A stretch of DNA of 64,000 bases. Source: an uncultured Pseudomonas sp. (GTDB lineage Bacteria > Pseudomonadota > Gammaproteobacteria > Pseudomonadales > Pseudomonadaceae). The stretch lies in assembly GCF_946885955.1 (NCBI RefSeq), contig NZ_CAMPHI010000018.1:1-64000 (forward strand), read 5' to 3'. The notes below the pieces were generated by a model. It was not told where the DNA came from. It saw only the letters and a program-made list of their open reading frames with translations, and did not search any database. The position numbers and the translations under genes were made by a program. Shown here one piece after another: positions 57,540 to 64,000 of this stretch; positions within the stretch are counted from its first letter, which is position 1, and every line of letters starts with the position of its first letter.

Positions 57540-59165
57540 TTATCTCAGCTCTTTGAAGGTTTCGGCGCTCTTGCGCAACTCGTCGAGCCAAACGTCCTCG
57601 GCGATCACCTGGGGCCGTACAAGAATCACCAGCTCGCTTTTCAGCAGCGATTTGCGCTGCTGCTTGAACAGGTTGCCGACCAGCGGCAGTTTGCCGGCCC
57701 AGGGAATTTCCGCGTCGGTGTTGTCGCTGCTGTTCTGCAACAGGCCGCCGATCACCACCACCTGGCCGCTGCGGGCGCGCACGATGGAGTCGGACTGGCG
57801 GGTGGTGGACAGCGCCAGCGGTAGGTTGAAGACATTGTCTTGGCCCAGGGTGATGACCTTGTTCTGGTCACGCACGCGGCTCACCGTGGGGCGTATATGC
57901 AGGGTGACGTAGTCGTTCTGGTCGATCTGCGGCGTCACGTCCAGGGAAATGCCGGAGAAGAATGGCGTCAGGGTGATGTCCTGGCTCGGCTCGGTGACTC
58001 CGGCGGCGGTGGTGGTGCTGCTGCTCGACGAGACTTCGGTGACGAAGAATTCGTCGGTGCCGACCTTGATCACCGCCTTCTGATTGTTCAGCGTGGAAAT
58101 CCGCGGGCTGGACAGCACCCGAACTTCGCCCTGGGTTTCCAGCAACTGGATCAAGCCGGTGAAGTCGCCGAGGCTGAGCACGCTGCTGAATACCCCGTCG
58201 ATCCCGCTCGGCCCGCTCAATGCCGCCCCGTCCAGCGCGGTGCTGACATCGCCGCCCAACTGGTCCCAACTGATCCCGGCCTGGAAGCCGTCGGACAGTT
58301 CCACCTCAAGAATCTTGGTTTCCAGAATTACCTGGCGTTGCAGGTTGTGTTGCGCCTGTTCGAGGAAGCGCGCGACGTTCTCCTGAGCGGCGCTGTTGGC
58401 ACGCACCACCAGCATGCTGGCCTGGGGATTGACCACCACGCTGCTGCCTTCGGCATTGCCGACGATCATGCTCACCACCTGCTGCACTTCGCGCCAGAAG
58501 TCGACATCACTGGAGGTGCTGACCTGGCTGGCATTGAGGGTGGTCACCGAGCGCCCGCTGCTGCCGTTGTTGTTGCTGTTGCTGTTGCTGTTGCTGCCAT
58601 TGCTACCTGAGTCGCCGTTATCGCTGCTTTCGACCTGCCCGGAGCTGACCCGGGTATCGGTCTGACCGATGCGCTGCAGGTTCAGGTAGTTGAGGTCGTA
58701 GCTGCGGGTGATCGGCCGGTTGGGCAGGATCTGATAGCCATAGCTGGTACGGCGGAAGTCATAGCCATAGCTGTCGCGCACCGCGGCCAGCACTTCGTCG
58801 AGGGTCACACGGCGCAGGCTGAAGGTGATATTGCCGGACACCTCGGGATGCACCACCAGGTTCTGCCCGGCGCCCTCCATCAGGCTGAGAAAGAATTCCT
58901 GGGCCGGCATGTCCTTGGCCGCCACGTCGAAGCGCGGCCCCTCGCCGAGGCGGCTATCGCTCAACGGCGGGATCAGCGCGGCTTGCACCGAGGGCGGCGG
59001 CGTCACTTTGCCCTGGCTCTGCTGCAGGCTTTCATTGAGCAGCTTGCCGCTTTGCGTGTACAGCTGCTGGTCGCCGTCTTTAAAGCTCTGGCAGGCGCTC
59101 AGCAATGCGGTGAGGCCCAACAGCAGGCCGAGGCGTGGCGGAAGTTTCAGCATCATGGGCATCAT
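57540..59165 (-). CDS. mshL: MSHA secretin MshL
   Basis: A 541-residue outer-membrane secretin. The start at 59165 overlaps the mshK stop (ATGATG); alternative Mets lie 3-5 codons later. A lipoprotein signal ends in LSAC (Cys25). An N-terminal secretin/TonB short domain is about 80-150, the N-domains follow, and the secretin core is about 300-520 (VRVLSSPRISTLNNQKAVIKVG, then VVIGGLL). A Ser/Asn-rich linker with GSNGSNSNSNSNNNGSSG sits around 195-215, encoded by a CTG/TTG-type low-complexity stretch at about 58560-58610. It forms the pilus exit pore. Confidence 0.95.
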   Translation of the reverse strand: MMPMMLKLPPRLGLLLGLTALLSACQSFKDGDQQLYTQSGKLLNESLQQSQGKVTPPPSVQAALIPPLSDSRLGEGPRFDVAAKDMPAQEFFLSLMEGAGQNLVVHPEVSGNITFSLRRVTLDEVLAAVRDSYGYDFRRTSYGYQILPNRPITRSYDLNYLNLQRIGQTDTRVSSGQVESSDNGDSGSNGSNSNSNSNNNGSSGRSVTTLNASQVSTSSDVDFWREVQQVVSMIVGNAEGSSVVVNPQASMLVVRANSAAQENVARFLEQAQHNLQRQVILETKILEVELSDGFQAGISWDQLGGDVSTALDGAALSGPSGIDGVFSSVLSLGDFTGLIQLLETQGEVRVLSSPRISTLNNQKAVIKVGTDEFFVTEVSSSSSTTTAAGVTEPSQDITLTPFFSGISLDVTPQIDQNDYVTLHIRPTVSRVRDQNKVITLGQDNVFNLPLALSTTRQSDSIVRARSGQVVVIGGLLQNSSDNTDAEIPWAGKLPLVGNLFKQQRKSLLKSELVILVRPQVIAEDVWLDELRKSAETFKELR

Positions 59166-59497
59166 CGGCTCGGTTGCAAAACGGGTTCGGCCAGGCGCAA
59201 CAGTTGGCGTTGCTCCCGACGTTCGATCAATACGGCTTGCGGATAGATCGCCAGCACGCGGATGCCGGCGTATTCGTCGCCGACCTGTAGGTTCTGCCCG
59301 TCGATAACCGCGCGGCTACTCTTGGCGGTGCGCAGCACCGACTGCAGCGTGGGCATGGTTTCGCTCTGCGCTGCATCGCCGGGCACGGGCAACAGATCGG
59401 CGGGCGGCTGGGTCGGGTCGACGCCCTGGGCCGCGACCAGGCCAGTGCCAAACAGCAGGCTCAGACATAAGGTTCTAAACACCGACCCACCCCGCAT
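59162..59497 (-). CDS. mshK: MSHA biogenesis protein MshK
   Basis: A 111-residue exported protein with signal peptide (VFRTLCLSLLFGTGLVAA) and mature part DPTQPP, like the pilotin-like PilP/GspC HR region. The fold is a small beta-barrel domain (SRAVIDGQNLQVGDEYAGIRVLAI). It overlaps mshJ by 23 bp at the start and mshL by 4 bp at the end. It probably couples the inner-membrane MshI/J proteins to the secretin. Confidence 0.88.
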   Translation of the reverse strand: MRGGSVFRTLCLSLLFGTGLVAAQGVDPTQPPADLLPVPGDAAQSETMPTLQSVLRTAKSSRAVIDGQNLQVGDEYAGIRVLAIYPQAVLIERREQRQLLRLAEPVLQPSR

Positions 59498-60152
59498 GCC
59501 GACTCAAGGTATACAGCTGCAAGCTGATCGAGGCCCGCGCCGGACCGGCTTCGCCGACCTGATAGTCGAGGCTGTCCCAGTTGAGTGACCAGGCACTGCC
59601 CTGGATCGCTTGTAGATAGGCTAGCAAATCGAAATAACCGCCCTCGAGCTGCAGGCGCACGCCATGTCGGTAGAGCGTCACCGGCGCGGTGGTTGGCGCG
59701 ATGCTGCCGGCAGCGCTCGCAGCAGGTGCGGCAGCGGGAAGCTGCACCGGCTCGCTGAAACTGTTGAGGCCGACCAGGCGCAACCCTGGCTGGGCGCGCA
59801 GCAGATCTTCGAGCAGGGCTTTCATCTTCTCGGGGGTGATCAGCTCCTCGGTGTGCGCATCGATCTGCCGGATCAATTCTTCGCGACTCGCGGCGGCGGC
59901 CAGCAGCGCACTGCGGTATTGCATGCCGGGGTCGGCGGCGAGTTGCGCCTGCAAGGTGGCGATGCCGCTCTCGGCTTCCAGGCGGCGCGCCTCAGCGAGT
60001 TTGTAGTTGGTCGTTTGCTTGGCCAGCCGCGCCGCCAGCGGATCGCCGAGCAGTAGCAGATAGACGACCCCGGCCAGCACCAGGGCAATGCCATAACCCA
60101 GCCATTGTTCGCGCGGGGCCATGCCCTGCCAGCGTAACAACCACTTATTCAT
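59475..60152 (-). CDS. mshJ: MSHA biogenesis protein MshJ (PilO-like)
   Basis: A 225-residue inner-membrane protein. A transmembrane helix at about 18-36 (WLGYGIALVLAGVVYLLLL) is followed by a coiled segment (LAEARRLEAESGIATLQAQLA) and a ferredoxin-like periplasmic domain, as in PilO/GspM. It overlaps mshI2 at the start by 8 bp and mshK at the end by 23 bp. Confidence 0.88.
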   Translation of the reverse strand: MNKWLLRWQGMAPREQWLGYGIALVLAGVVYLLLLGDPLAARLAKQTTNYKLAEARRLEAESGIATLQAQLAADPGMQYRSALLAAAASREELIRQIDAHTEELITPEKMKALLEDLLRAQPGLRLVGLNSFSEPVQLPAAAPAASAAGSIAPTTAPVTLYRHGVRLQLEGGYFDLLAYLQAIQGSAWSLNWDSLDYQVGEAGPARASISLQLYTLSRHAGWVGV

Positions 60153-60753
60153 CGGCCTTCTCCAGTGCCTCGACCCGCGAGGACAGGTCGAACCGCAGCA
60201 ACTGGTCGTCGCCGCGCTGCACGTCGAAACGGGCGAACTCGCGCCCTTTGAATACCGGGCTCTGGCCCAGGCGCTGCAAGTATTCGGGTAACAGCTCCTG
60301 GTTCTGGCTGCGCCCGCGCAAGCGCATCTGCGTACCGCCGGCCTCCAGGTTGATCGCGGTCAGCCACAGGCCGCTCGGCGGATGCTGGTCGGCCAGCGCC
60401 TGCAACGGGGCGACGAAACCGATATTGCGCTGGCTGGCGAGCACTTGCAGGTAGCCGATCATCTGTTGCAACTGACGATTGTCCGCCTCGCGGGCCGACA
60501 GTTCGGCCGGCAGACGGCTGTCCAGTTGCGGCGCGACGAAACTCGCCTTGGCCGCGGCCAGCAGGTCTTCCTGGTGCTTCGCCTGGTTTTCCGCCTGCGC
60601 CAAGCGTGCCGCGCCCTTGTGCAATTGCCAGCCGTACCAGCCGGCATGCAGGCCGCACAACAGCGCCAGAACCAGCAGGCCGAGGAGCATCTGCGAGCGG
60701 CGCGGCCCGCCGCGGCGTTTGCGTTCGACCTGATAGAGGTTGATGTTCTGCAT
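60145..60753 (-). CDS. MSHA biogenesis protein MshI2 (PilN-like)
   Basis: A 202-residue PilN-type protein. The start MQNINLYQVERKRRG at 60753 overlaps the stop of the upstream mshI (TGATG) and is the PilN N-terminal motif. A transmembrane helix lies near 22-42 (LLGLLVLALLCGLHAGWYG), with a coiled and ferredoxin-like periplasmic part. In some MSHA operons this is a separate gene after mshI, often called mshI2. Confidence 0.88.
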   Translation of the reverse strand: MQNINLYQVERKRRGGPRRSQMLLGLLVLALLCGLHAGWYGWQLHKGAARLAQAENQAKHQEDLLAAAKASFVAPQLDSRLPAELSAREADNRQLQQMIGYLQVLASQRNIGFVAPLQALADQHPPSGLWLTAINLEAGGTQMRLRGRSQNQELLPEYLQRLGQSPVFKGREFARFDVQRGDDQLLRFDLSSRVEALEKADE

Positions 60754-61676
60754 CAGGGCGCCTCCTGGCGCAGCGCGGCGCCAACCGCCGTGATGCAATA
60801 AGCCTGCTGCTGTTCGTCTAGATCGGCGGCCGGCTGCTCGACGAACAGCTCGCGCAAATCCAGAGCTTGCAGCTTGACCGCCAAACCGCTGCCCAGCGCC
60901 TGCAACGCCGCGCTGCCATCGCGCTTCATCGGCAATAGCAGCAGGCGGTTGATATAGCCCTTGCCGAGCTGGCTTTCGAAGTAGTCGAGGGAGCGCTGGA
61001 TTTCCAGGGTGACGGTGGAGAATTCCTGGCCGGCCTGTTCCAGACCGTGCTCGATGCGCCGCGCCATATAGAGGTCGGCGCCATGCTGCACACAGATCAG
61101 CCCCTCAGTGGAGCGTAGGCGCAGCAACGCCAGGTTCATGCCATCGGCGCCGGCCAGCAAGCCGAGATTGCGAAAGGCCATTTCGGTGACGTCGATGCTG
61201 CCGAGGCGCAGCCCGGCGTGCCGGATCATCTCGCCCCACCGCTGCATCTCGGCCTTGCCGAGCACCGCGCAATAGGCCATGCGCGAGCGGCCGCGATAGG
61301 CATCGGCAGGCAGAGGAAAGGCGTCGACGACGACCTGATCGAGCGGCTCGCTGATCAGCTCCTTGACCCGCCAGCGCATCGCATCGCGCAACTCTTCGGG
61401 CGCAACTTCAGGGCTGTCGAGCAAAAGCATCTGGTAAGTAGCGGGGTGCAGCACCAGGTTGACCGGCAGACCGTCGAGGCCCAGTTCGGCAACCATGGCT
61501 TTGAGCAAGGCGGGTTGTTCGGATGCAGGGGCGGCGCGGAACTCGCAATGATTCAGCCGGGGTACTTCGCCGGGCGTACGCAGTACGTTCGCCAGGGCGA
61601 TGCCCTCAGGTCCGAATTCGATGCCCAACAGTCCTTCATTTCTTATTTTTTTTCTAGTGAACCACACTAACTGCAT
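60753..61676 (-). CDS. mshI: MSHA biogenesis protein MshI (PilM-like)
   Basis: A 307-residue PilM/actin-like cytoplasmic protein and first gene of the operon. The start at 61676 has AGGGGA directly before the ATG, which is close; a GTG three codons later would be better spaced. The N-terminal motif LLGIEFGPEGIALA is the PilM signature, followed by an actin-like ATPase region (LLDSPEVAPEELRDAMRWR). It recruits MshI2/MshJ in the inner-membrane alignment complex. The operon promoter must lie in the 106-bp gap shared with trmL. Confidence 0.9.
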   Translation of the reverse strand: MQLVWFTRKKIRNEGLLGIEFGPEGIALANVLRTPGEVPRLNHCEFRAAPASEQPALLKAMVAELGLDGLPVNLVLHPATYQMLLLDSPEVAPEELRDAMRWRVKELISEPLDQVVVDAFPLPADAYRGRSRMAYCAVLGKAEMQRWGEMIRHAGLRLGSIDVTEMAFRNLGLLAGADGMNLALLRLRSTEGLICVQHGADLYMARRIEHGLEQAGQEFSTVTLEIQRSLDYFESQLGKGYINRLLLLPMKRDGSAALQALGSGLAVKLQALDLRELFVEQPAADLDEQQQAYCITAVGAALRQEAP

Positions 61677-61705
61677 TCCCCTGTGTCACCCGAATTCCAC
61701 TTCAT

Positions 61706-61723
61706 CCATCGCCATGGCGACGG
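61706..61723. promoter_or_regulatory. candidate operator dyad between msh operon and trmL
   Basis: CCATCGCCATGGCGACGG is an 18-bp dyad with a single mismatched pair and a perfect 12-bp core TCGCCATGGCGA. It sits in the 106-bp gap between the divergent mshI and trmL starts, 30 bp from mshI. It could be bound by a regulator of pilus expression; none is encoded beside it. Confidence 0.35.
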
Positions 61724-61782
61724 CCGATAAACGGCGGCACACTGTAGACTGTATCCCTTGGCCCTCTCCCTGAGCTCGATCA

Positions 61783-62244
61783 ATGTTCCATGTCGTTCTG
61801 TTTCAGCCAGAAATCCCACCGAACACTGGCAATATCATTCGCCTATGCGCCAACACCGGTTGCCAGCTGCACCTGATCGAGCCCTTGGGCTTCGAGCTGG
61901 ACGATAAACGCTTACGCCGCGCCGGGCTGGATTATCACGAGTACGCGACATTAAAACGCCATCATTCTTTGGCGGAATGTATCACAGATACCGCTAGTGA
62001 CAGGATATTGGCATTTACCACAAAAGCCAGTAACAGCTATGCCGAAATGCAATTTCGTCGGGGTGACTTATTGCTGTTCGGTCCGGAAAGTCGCGGCTTG
62101 CCGGCCGATCTGCTCGCGCAAATTCCCGACCAACAGCGCCTACGCATGCCCATGCGCCCGGAAAGCCGTAGCCTGAATCTGTCCAACGCCGTCGCCGTGG
62201 TGGTGTTCGAAGCCTGGCGCCAGCAAGGCTTTGCCATGGAGTAA
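61783..62244 (+). CDS. trmL: tRNA (cytidine/uridine-2'-O)-methyltransferase TrmL
   Basis: SPOUT-class methyltransferase that modifies the wobble base of tRNA-Leu. The 153 residues match the family. The N-terminal PEIPPNTGNIIRLCANTG motif, FGPESRGLP and the knot motif RSLNLSNAVAVVVFEAWRQ are all present. It diverges from the MSHA operon and converges on secB, with a shared terminator at 62383-62406. Confidence 0.97.
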   Translation: MFHVVLFQPEIPPNTGNIIRLCANTGCQLHLIEPLGFELDDKRLRRAGLDYHEYATLKRHHSLAECITDTASDRILAFTTKASNSYAEMQFRRGDLLLFGPESRGLPADLLAQIPDQQRLRMPMRPESRSLNLSNAVAVVVFEAWRQQGFAME

Positions 62245-62270
62245 GGCGTTGAAGGTGGGGGCTGAGTAAG

Positions 62271-62338
62271 CAGGTTGGGTTAACTGCAATCAACAGATCC
62301 TTGCCGCCTCGCAATCCAAGTCGCCGCGTAACCCAACA
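62271..62338. repeat. intergenic repeat, GGGTTA family
   Basis: Begins CAGGTTGGGTTAACTG and ends GCCGCGTAACCCAACA, sharing the end with the element at 4158-4228. It lies between trmL and its terminator. Confidence 0.55.
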
Positions 62339-62382
62339 GCGGTATCACGGCTTCGCCAATAAACAACAACCCCAGCCCAACA

Positions 62383-62406
62383 AAAAAGCGCCCGCAGGCG
62401 CTTTTT
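62383..62406. terminator. bidirectional intrinsic terminator between trmL and secB
   Basis: AAAAAGCGCC, loop CGCA, GGCGCTTTTT: a 10-bp perfect stem with A-run and T-run, usable for both convergent genes. Confidence 0.93.
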
Positions 62407-62430
62407 GTCTTACAGATCCAGCATCGCGCT

Positions 62431-62916
62431 TTAGTGCGTCGGTGCTGCTTCGGCAGCTTGCTGAATACGCTGCAGTTCCTGCGCGTACAGGGCGTCGAAG
62501 TTTACCGGGGCCAGCATCAGCGCCGGGAACGAGCCGCGCACCACCAGGCTGTCGAGGGTTTCGCGGGCATACGGGAACAGGATGTTCGGGCAGAAGGCGC
62601 CCAGGGTGTGGCTCATGGAGGCGGCGTCCAGGCCCTTGATCAGGAAGATGCCGGCCTGCTGCACTTCGGCGATAAAGGCGGTTTCTTCGCCGTTTTTCAC
62701 GGTCACGGAAAGTGTCAGCACCACTTCATAAAAATCGCCATCGAGATTCTTCTGGCGGGTGTTGAGGTCCATGGCGACGCTCGGCGACCACTCCTGACGG
62801 AAGATTTCCGGGCTCTTCGGCGCTTCGAACGACAGGTCGCGCACATAGATGCGCTGCAGGGAAAACTGTGGGTTCTGTTCGTCTTGCGCGGCGCCGTTGC
62901 TGGTTTGTTCGGTCAT
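62431..62916 (-). CDS. secB: protein export chaperone SecB
   Basis: Tetrameric chaperone that keeps preproteins unfolded and hands them to SecA. The 161 residues include the family blocks [36 protein letters not shown] and the [13 protein letters not shown] segment near the C-terminus. It is last in a rhodanese-grxC-secB gene set, the typical Pseudomonas order. Confidence 0.98.
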   Translation of the reverse strand: MTEQTSNGAAQDEQNPQFSLQRIYVRDLSFEAPKSPEIFRQEWSPSVAMDLNTRQKNLDGDFYEVVLTLSVTVKNGEETAFIAEVQQAGIFLIKGLDAASMSHTLGAFCPNILFPYARETLDSLVVRGSFPALMLAPVNFDALYAQELQRIQQAAEAAPTH

Positions 62917-62950
62917 GGCAAAGCCTTCTTAATCGAATGTAGAGAGAGGG

Positions 62951-63205
62951 TTAAGCCTTGAGCAGCGCATCGAGCTTGCCGGCGCGCTCCAGGGCATAGA
63001 GATCGTCGCAACCGCCCACATGGTGGTCGCCGATCCAGATTTGCGGCACGGATGTCTGCCGCGCTTTGCGGGTCATTTCGGCGCGCACGTCGGGCTTGCC
63101 GTCGACCTTGATTTCCTCGAATGCCACGCCCTTGCCGACCAACAATTGCTTGGCGCGGATGCAGTAGGGGCACCAGTCGCTGGAATAGATGACGATATGC
63201 GGCAT
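62951..63205 (-). CDS. grxC: glutaredoxin 3 GrxC
   Basis: An 84-residue glutaredoxin. The start MPHIVIYSSDWCPYC at 63205 is chosen because it is the canonical length; an in-frame start upstream overlaps the rhodanese gene. The active site is Cys12-Pro-Tyr-Cys15, with the TSVPQIW cis-Pro and GGCDDL glutathione-binding motifs. It follows the rhodanese gene with a 1-bp gap. Confidence 0.97.
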   Translation of the reverse strand: MPHIVIYSSDWCPYCIRAKQLLVGKGVAFEEIKVDGKPDVRAEMTRKARQTSVPQIWIGDHHVGGCDDLYALERAGKLDALLKA

Positions 63206-63206
63206 G

Positions 63207-63620
63207 TTACTTGACCAGCGGCAGGTTTTCGCCGCGCCAGCTGGCAATCCCGCCGCCCAGTTTGGCGGCGTTGTAACCGGCCTTCTTCAGGTCACGGCTG
63301 ACGGCGCCGGCATGCTGGCCCATGGCATCGACCACGATGATGGTCCTGGCCTTGTATTTCTCGAGCTCGGCCATGCGCGCGGCGATTTTTTCAAAAGGAA
63401 TATGCAGCGCACCGACGATATGCCCGGCGGAGAAATCCTTCTGCGCGCGGATATCCAGCACCACGCCCTCGTCACGGTTGATCAGCGCGGTGAGCTCGCG
63501 GCTACCCAGGCTCTGGCCGCCCTTGCGCATCTCGGTAAAGGCCAGCAGCGCCAGGAGGGTGACGAAGATGCCGCTCAGGACAAAATGGGTCGTAACAAAT
63601 TCAATCAGGTTGGCAAGCAT
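63207..63620 (-). CDS. membrane-anchored rhodanese-like protein lacking the catalytic Cys
   Basis: A 137-residue protein with an N-terminal transmembrane helix (VLSGIFVTLLALLAF) and a rhodanese fold (about 40-135; LDIRAQKDFSAGHIVGALHIPF; GGGIASWRGENLPLV). The active-site loop where catalytic rhodaneses have Cys reads VVDAMGQHAG, so sulfurtransferase activity is doubtful. Related YibN-type proteins beside grxC and secB often have such loops. Role unknown. Confidence 0.9.
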   Translation of the reverse strand: MLANLIEFVTTHFVLSGIFVTLLALLAFTEMRKGGQSLGSRELTALINRDEGVVLDIRAQKDFSAGHIVGALHIPFEKIAARMAELEKYKARTIIVVDAMGQHAGAVSRDLKKAGYNAAKLGGGIASWRGENLPLVK

Positions 63621-63812
63621 TACGCGGTTCCGGGACTAATGTAAGTCGACATAGGCGGAAAAAACCGTGCGTACGGCTGCTGTTTACAGCCCGCAGACGC
63701 CAATCATATCGACCGGCCACGCACGAAAAGTTGCGCGCGACTTTACCACTATCAGCCGCGATGGGGCAGGTTTGTCTCGCACCACGAACGGCAATGCAAG
63801 TGCGATCGACGA

Positions 63813-64000
63813 TCAGGCTGCGGCGCGGGCCTGGGCACGGCGGCGCAGGGTCAGATCGATTTTCAGGCAGACCACGGTCAGCAGCAGGAAGCCAGCCGCC
63901 AGATTGCCGCGGGTTACCGCGACGCCGAACAACGCACTCAACCCATCGGCGATCGCCACGGGATAGCTGACCAGCAAGGCGCCCAGCGGTACCAGAAAAA
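63813..64000 (-). CDS. small membrane protein, C-terminal part (partial; possible DUF2304)
   Basis: A minus-strand frame runs from the window edge to a TGA at 63813-63815. The 61 visible residues begin FLVPLGALLVSYPVAIADGL, continue into a second hydrophobic helix and end in basic KIDLTLRRRAQARAAA. The pattern (membrane helix, short ALFGVAVTRGN loop, helix, Arg-rich tail) resembles the C-terminal half of DUF2304 proteins, but this is only a resemblance. The 192 bp between it and the rhodanese gene hold nothing I recognise. Confidence 0.5.
   Translation of the reverse strand, partial: FLVPLGALLVSYPVAIADGLSALFGVAVTRGNLAAGFLLLTVVCLKIDLTLRRRAQARAAA

Overview
The window is a GC-rich gammaproteobacterial chromosome segment, most likely from the genus Pseudomonas. 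The evidence is its gene content and local order: ntrBC, cysQ-nudE, hslO, pckA, a fatty-acid/alcohol dehydrogenase cluster, and trmL facing secB-grxC-rhodanese. From memory these match two blocks of the P. aeruginosa chromosome that are separated there and joined here. No tRNA, rRNA, CRISPR array, prophage or intact transposase was seen.

Layout. 1-4146: two tandem DUF4124-type envelope proteins (the first cut by the window edge), then ntrB-ntrC with a candidate NtrC site and sigma-54 promoter upstream. 4262-6506: cysQ-nudE, divergent from yrfG. 6517-8185: a zinc alcohol dehydrogenase divergent from an Lrp/AsnC regulator, with a dyad between them. 8208-14510: a molybdenum NAD-dependent formate dehydrogenase operon (fdsG-fdsB-fdsA-fdsD-fdhD), divergent from a regulator that joins a ModE-type HTH to a periplasmic-binding-like domain. 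15889-25374: a TorF-type porin, a glycine-zipper protein, a PAP2 phosphatase, hslO, pckA, a decayed glutathione transferase, an oxidoreductase/ECF41 sigma factor pair and a RecQ-type helicase. 25650-33617: a cupredoxin translationally coupled to a GGDEF/EAL protein, a MAPEG protein, a solute-binding protein, an erythromycin-esterase homologue, a small hypothetical protein and an exported c-type cytochrome-like protein ending in a mannan-binding-lectin-like domain. 33983-43953: a methyltransferase, a nitroreductase, a Baeyer-Villiger-type monooxygenase, a 53-residue protein, a LysR regulator and a 3-hydroxyacyl-CoA dehydrogenase, acyl-CoA dehydrogenase, iron alcohol dehydrogenase and thioesterase cluster. 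44013-44133: a candidate sigma-54-driven small RNA. 44270-61676: a complete 17-gene MSHA type IV pilus operon on the minus strand. 61783-64000: trmL, then secB, grxC and a rhodanese-like protein, and the 3' end of a small membrane protein.

How the parts fit. The MSHA operon runs mshI-mshI2-J-K-L-M-N-E-G-F-B-A-C-D-O-P-Q, mostly with overlapping or near-overlapping start and stop codons. MshE carries the two-copy MshEN c-di-GMP-binding motif, so pilus extension is probably governed by c-di-GMP, and a c-di-GMP enzyme is encoded 17 kb away. The Fds operon oxidises formate to CO2 with NAD+ and carries its own fdhD maturation gene.

A striking secondary theme is several families of short palindromic repeats that begin GTAGG or CAGG and end CCTAC or CCAAC. 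They occupy many intergenic gaps, sit inside the fds and msh operons, supply the recQ stop codon, and in one case lie in frame inside the mshD prepilin leader. Other items worth checking are the ECF41 promoter match, the sigma-54 small RNA, the cytochrome-lectin fusion and the cupredoxin/c-di-GMP pair.
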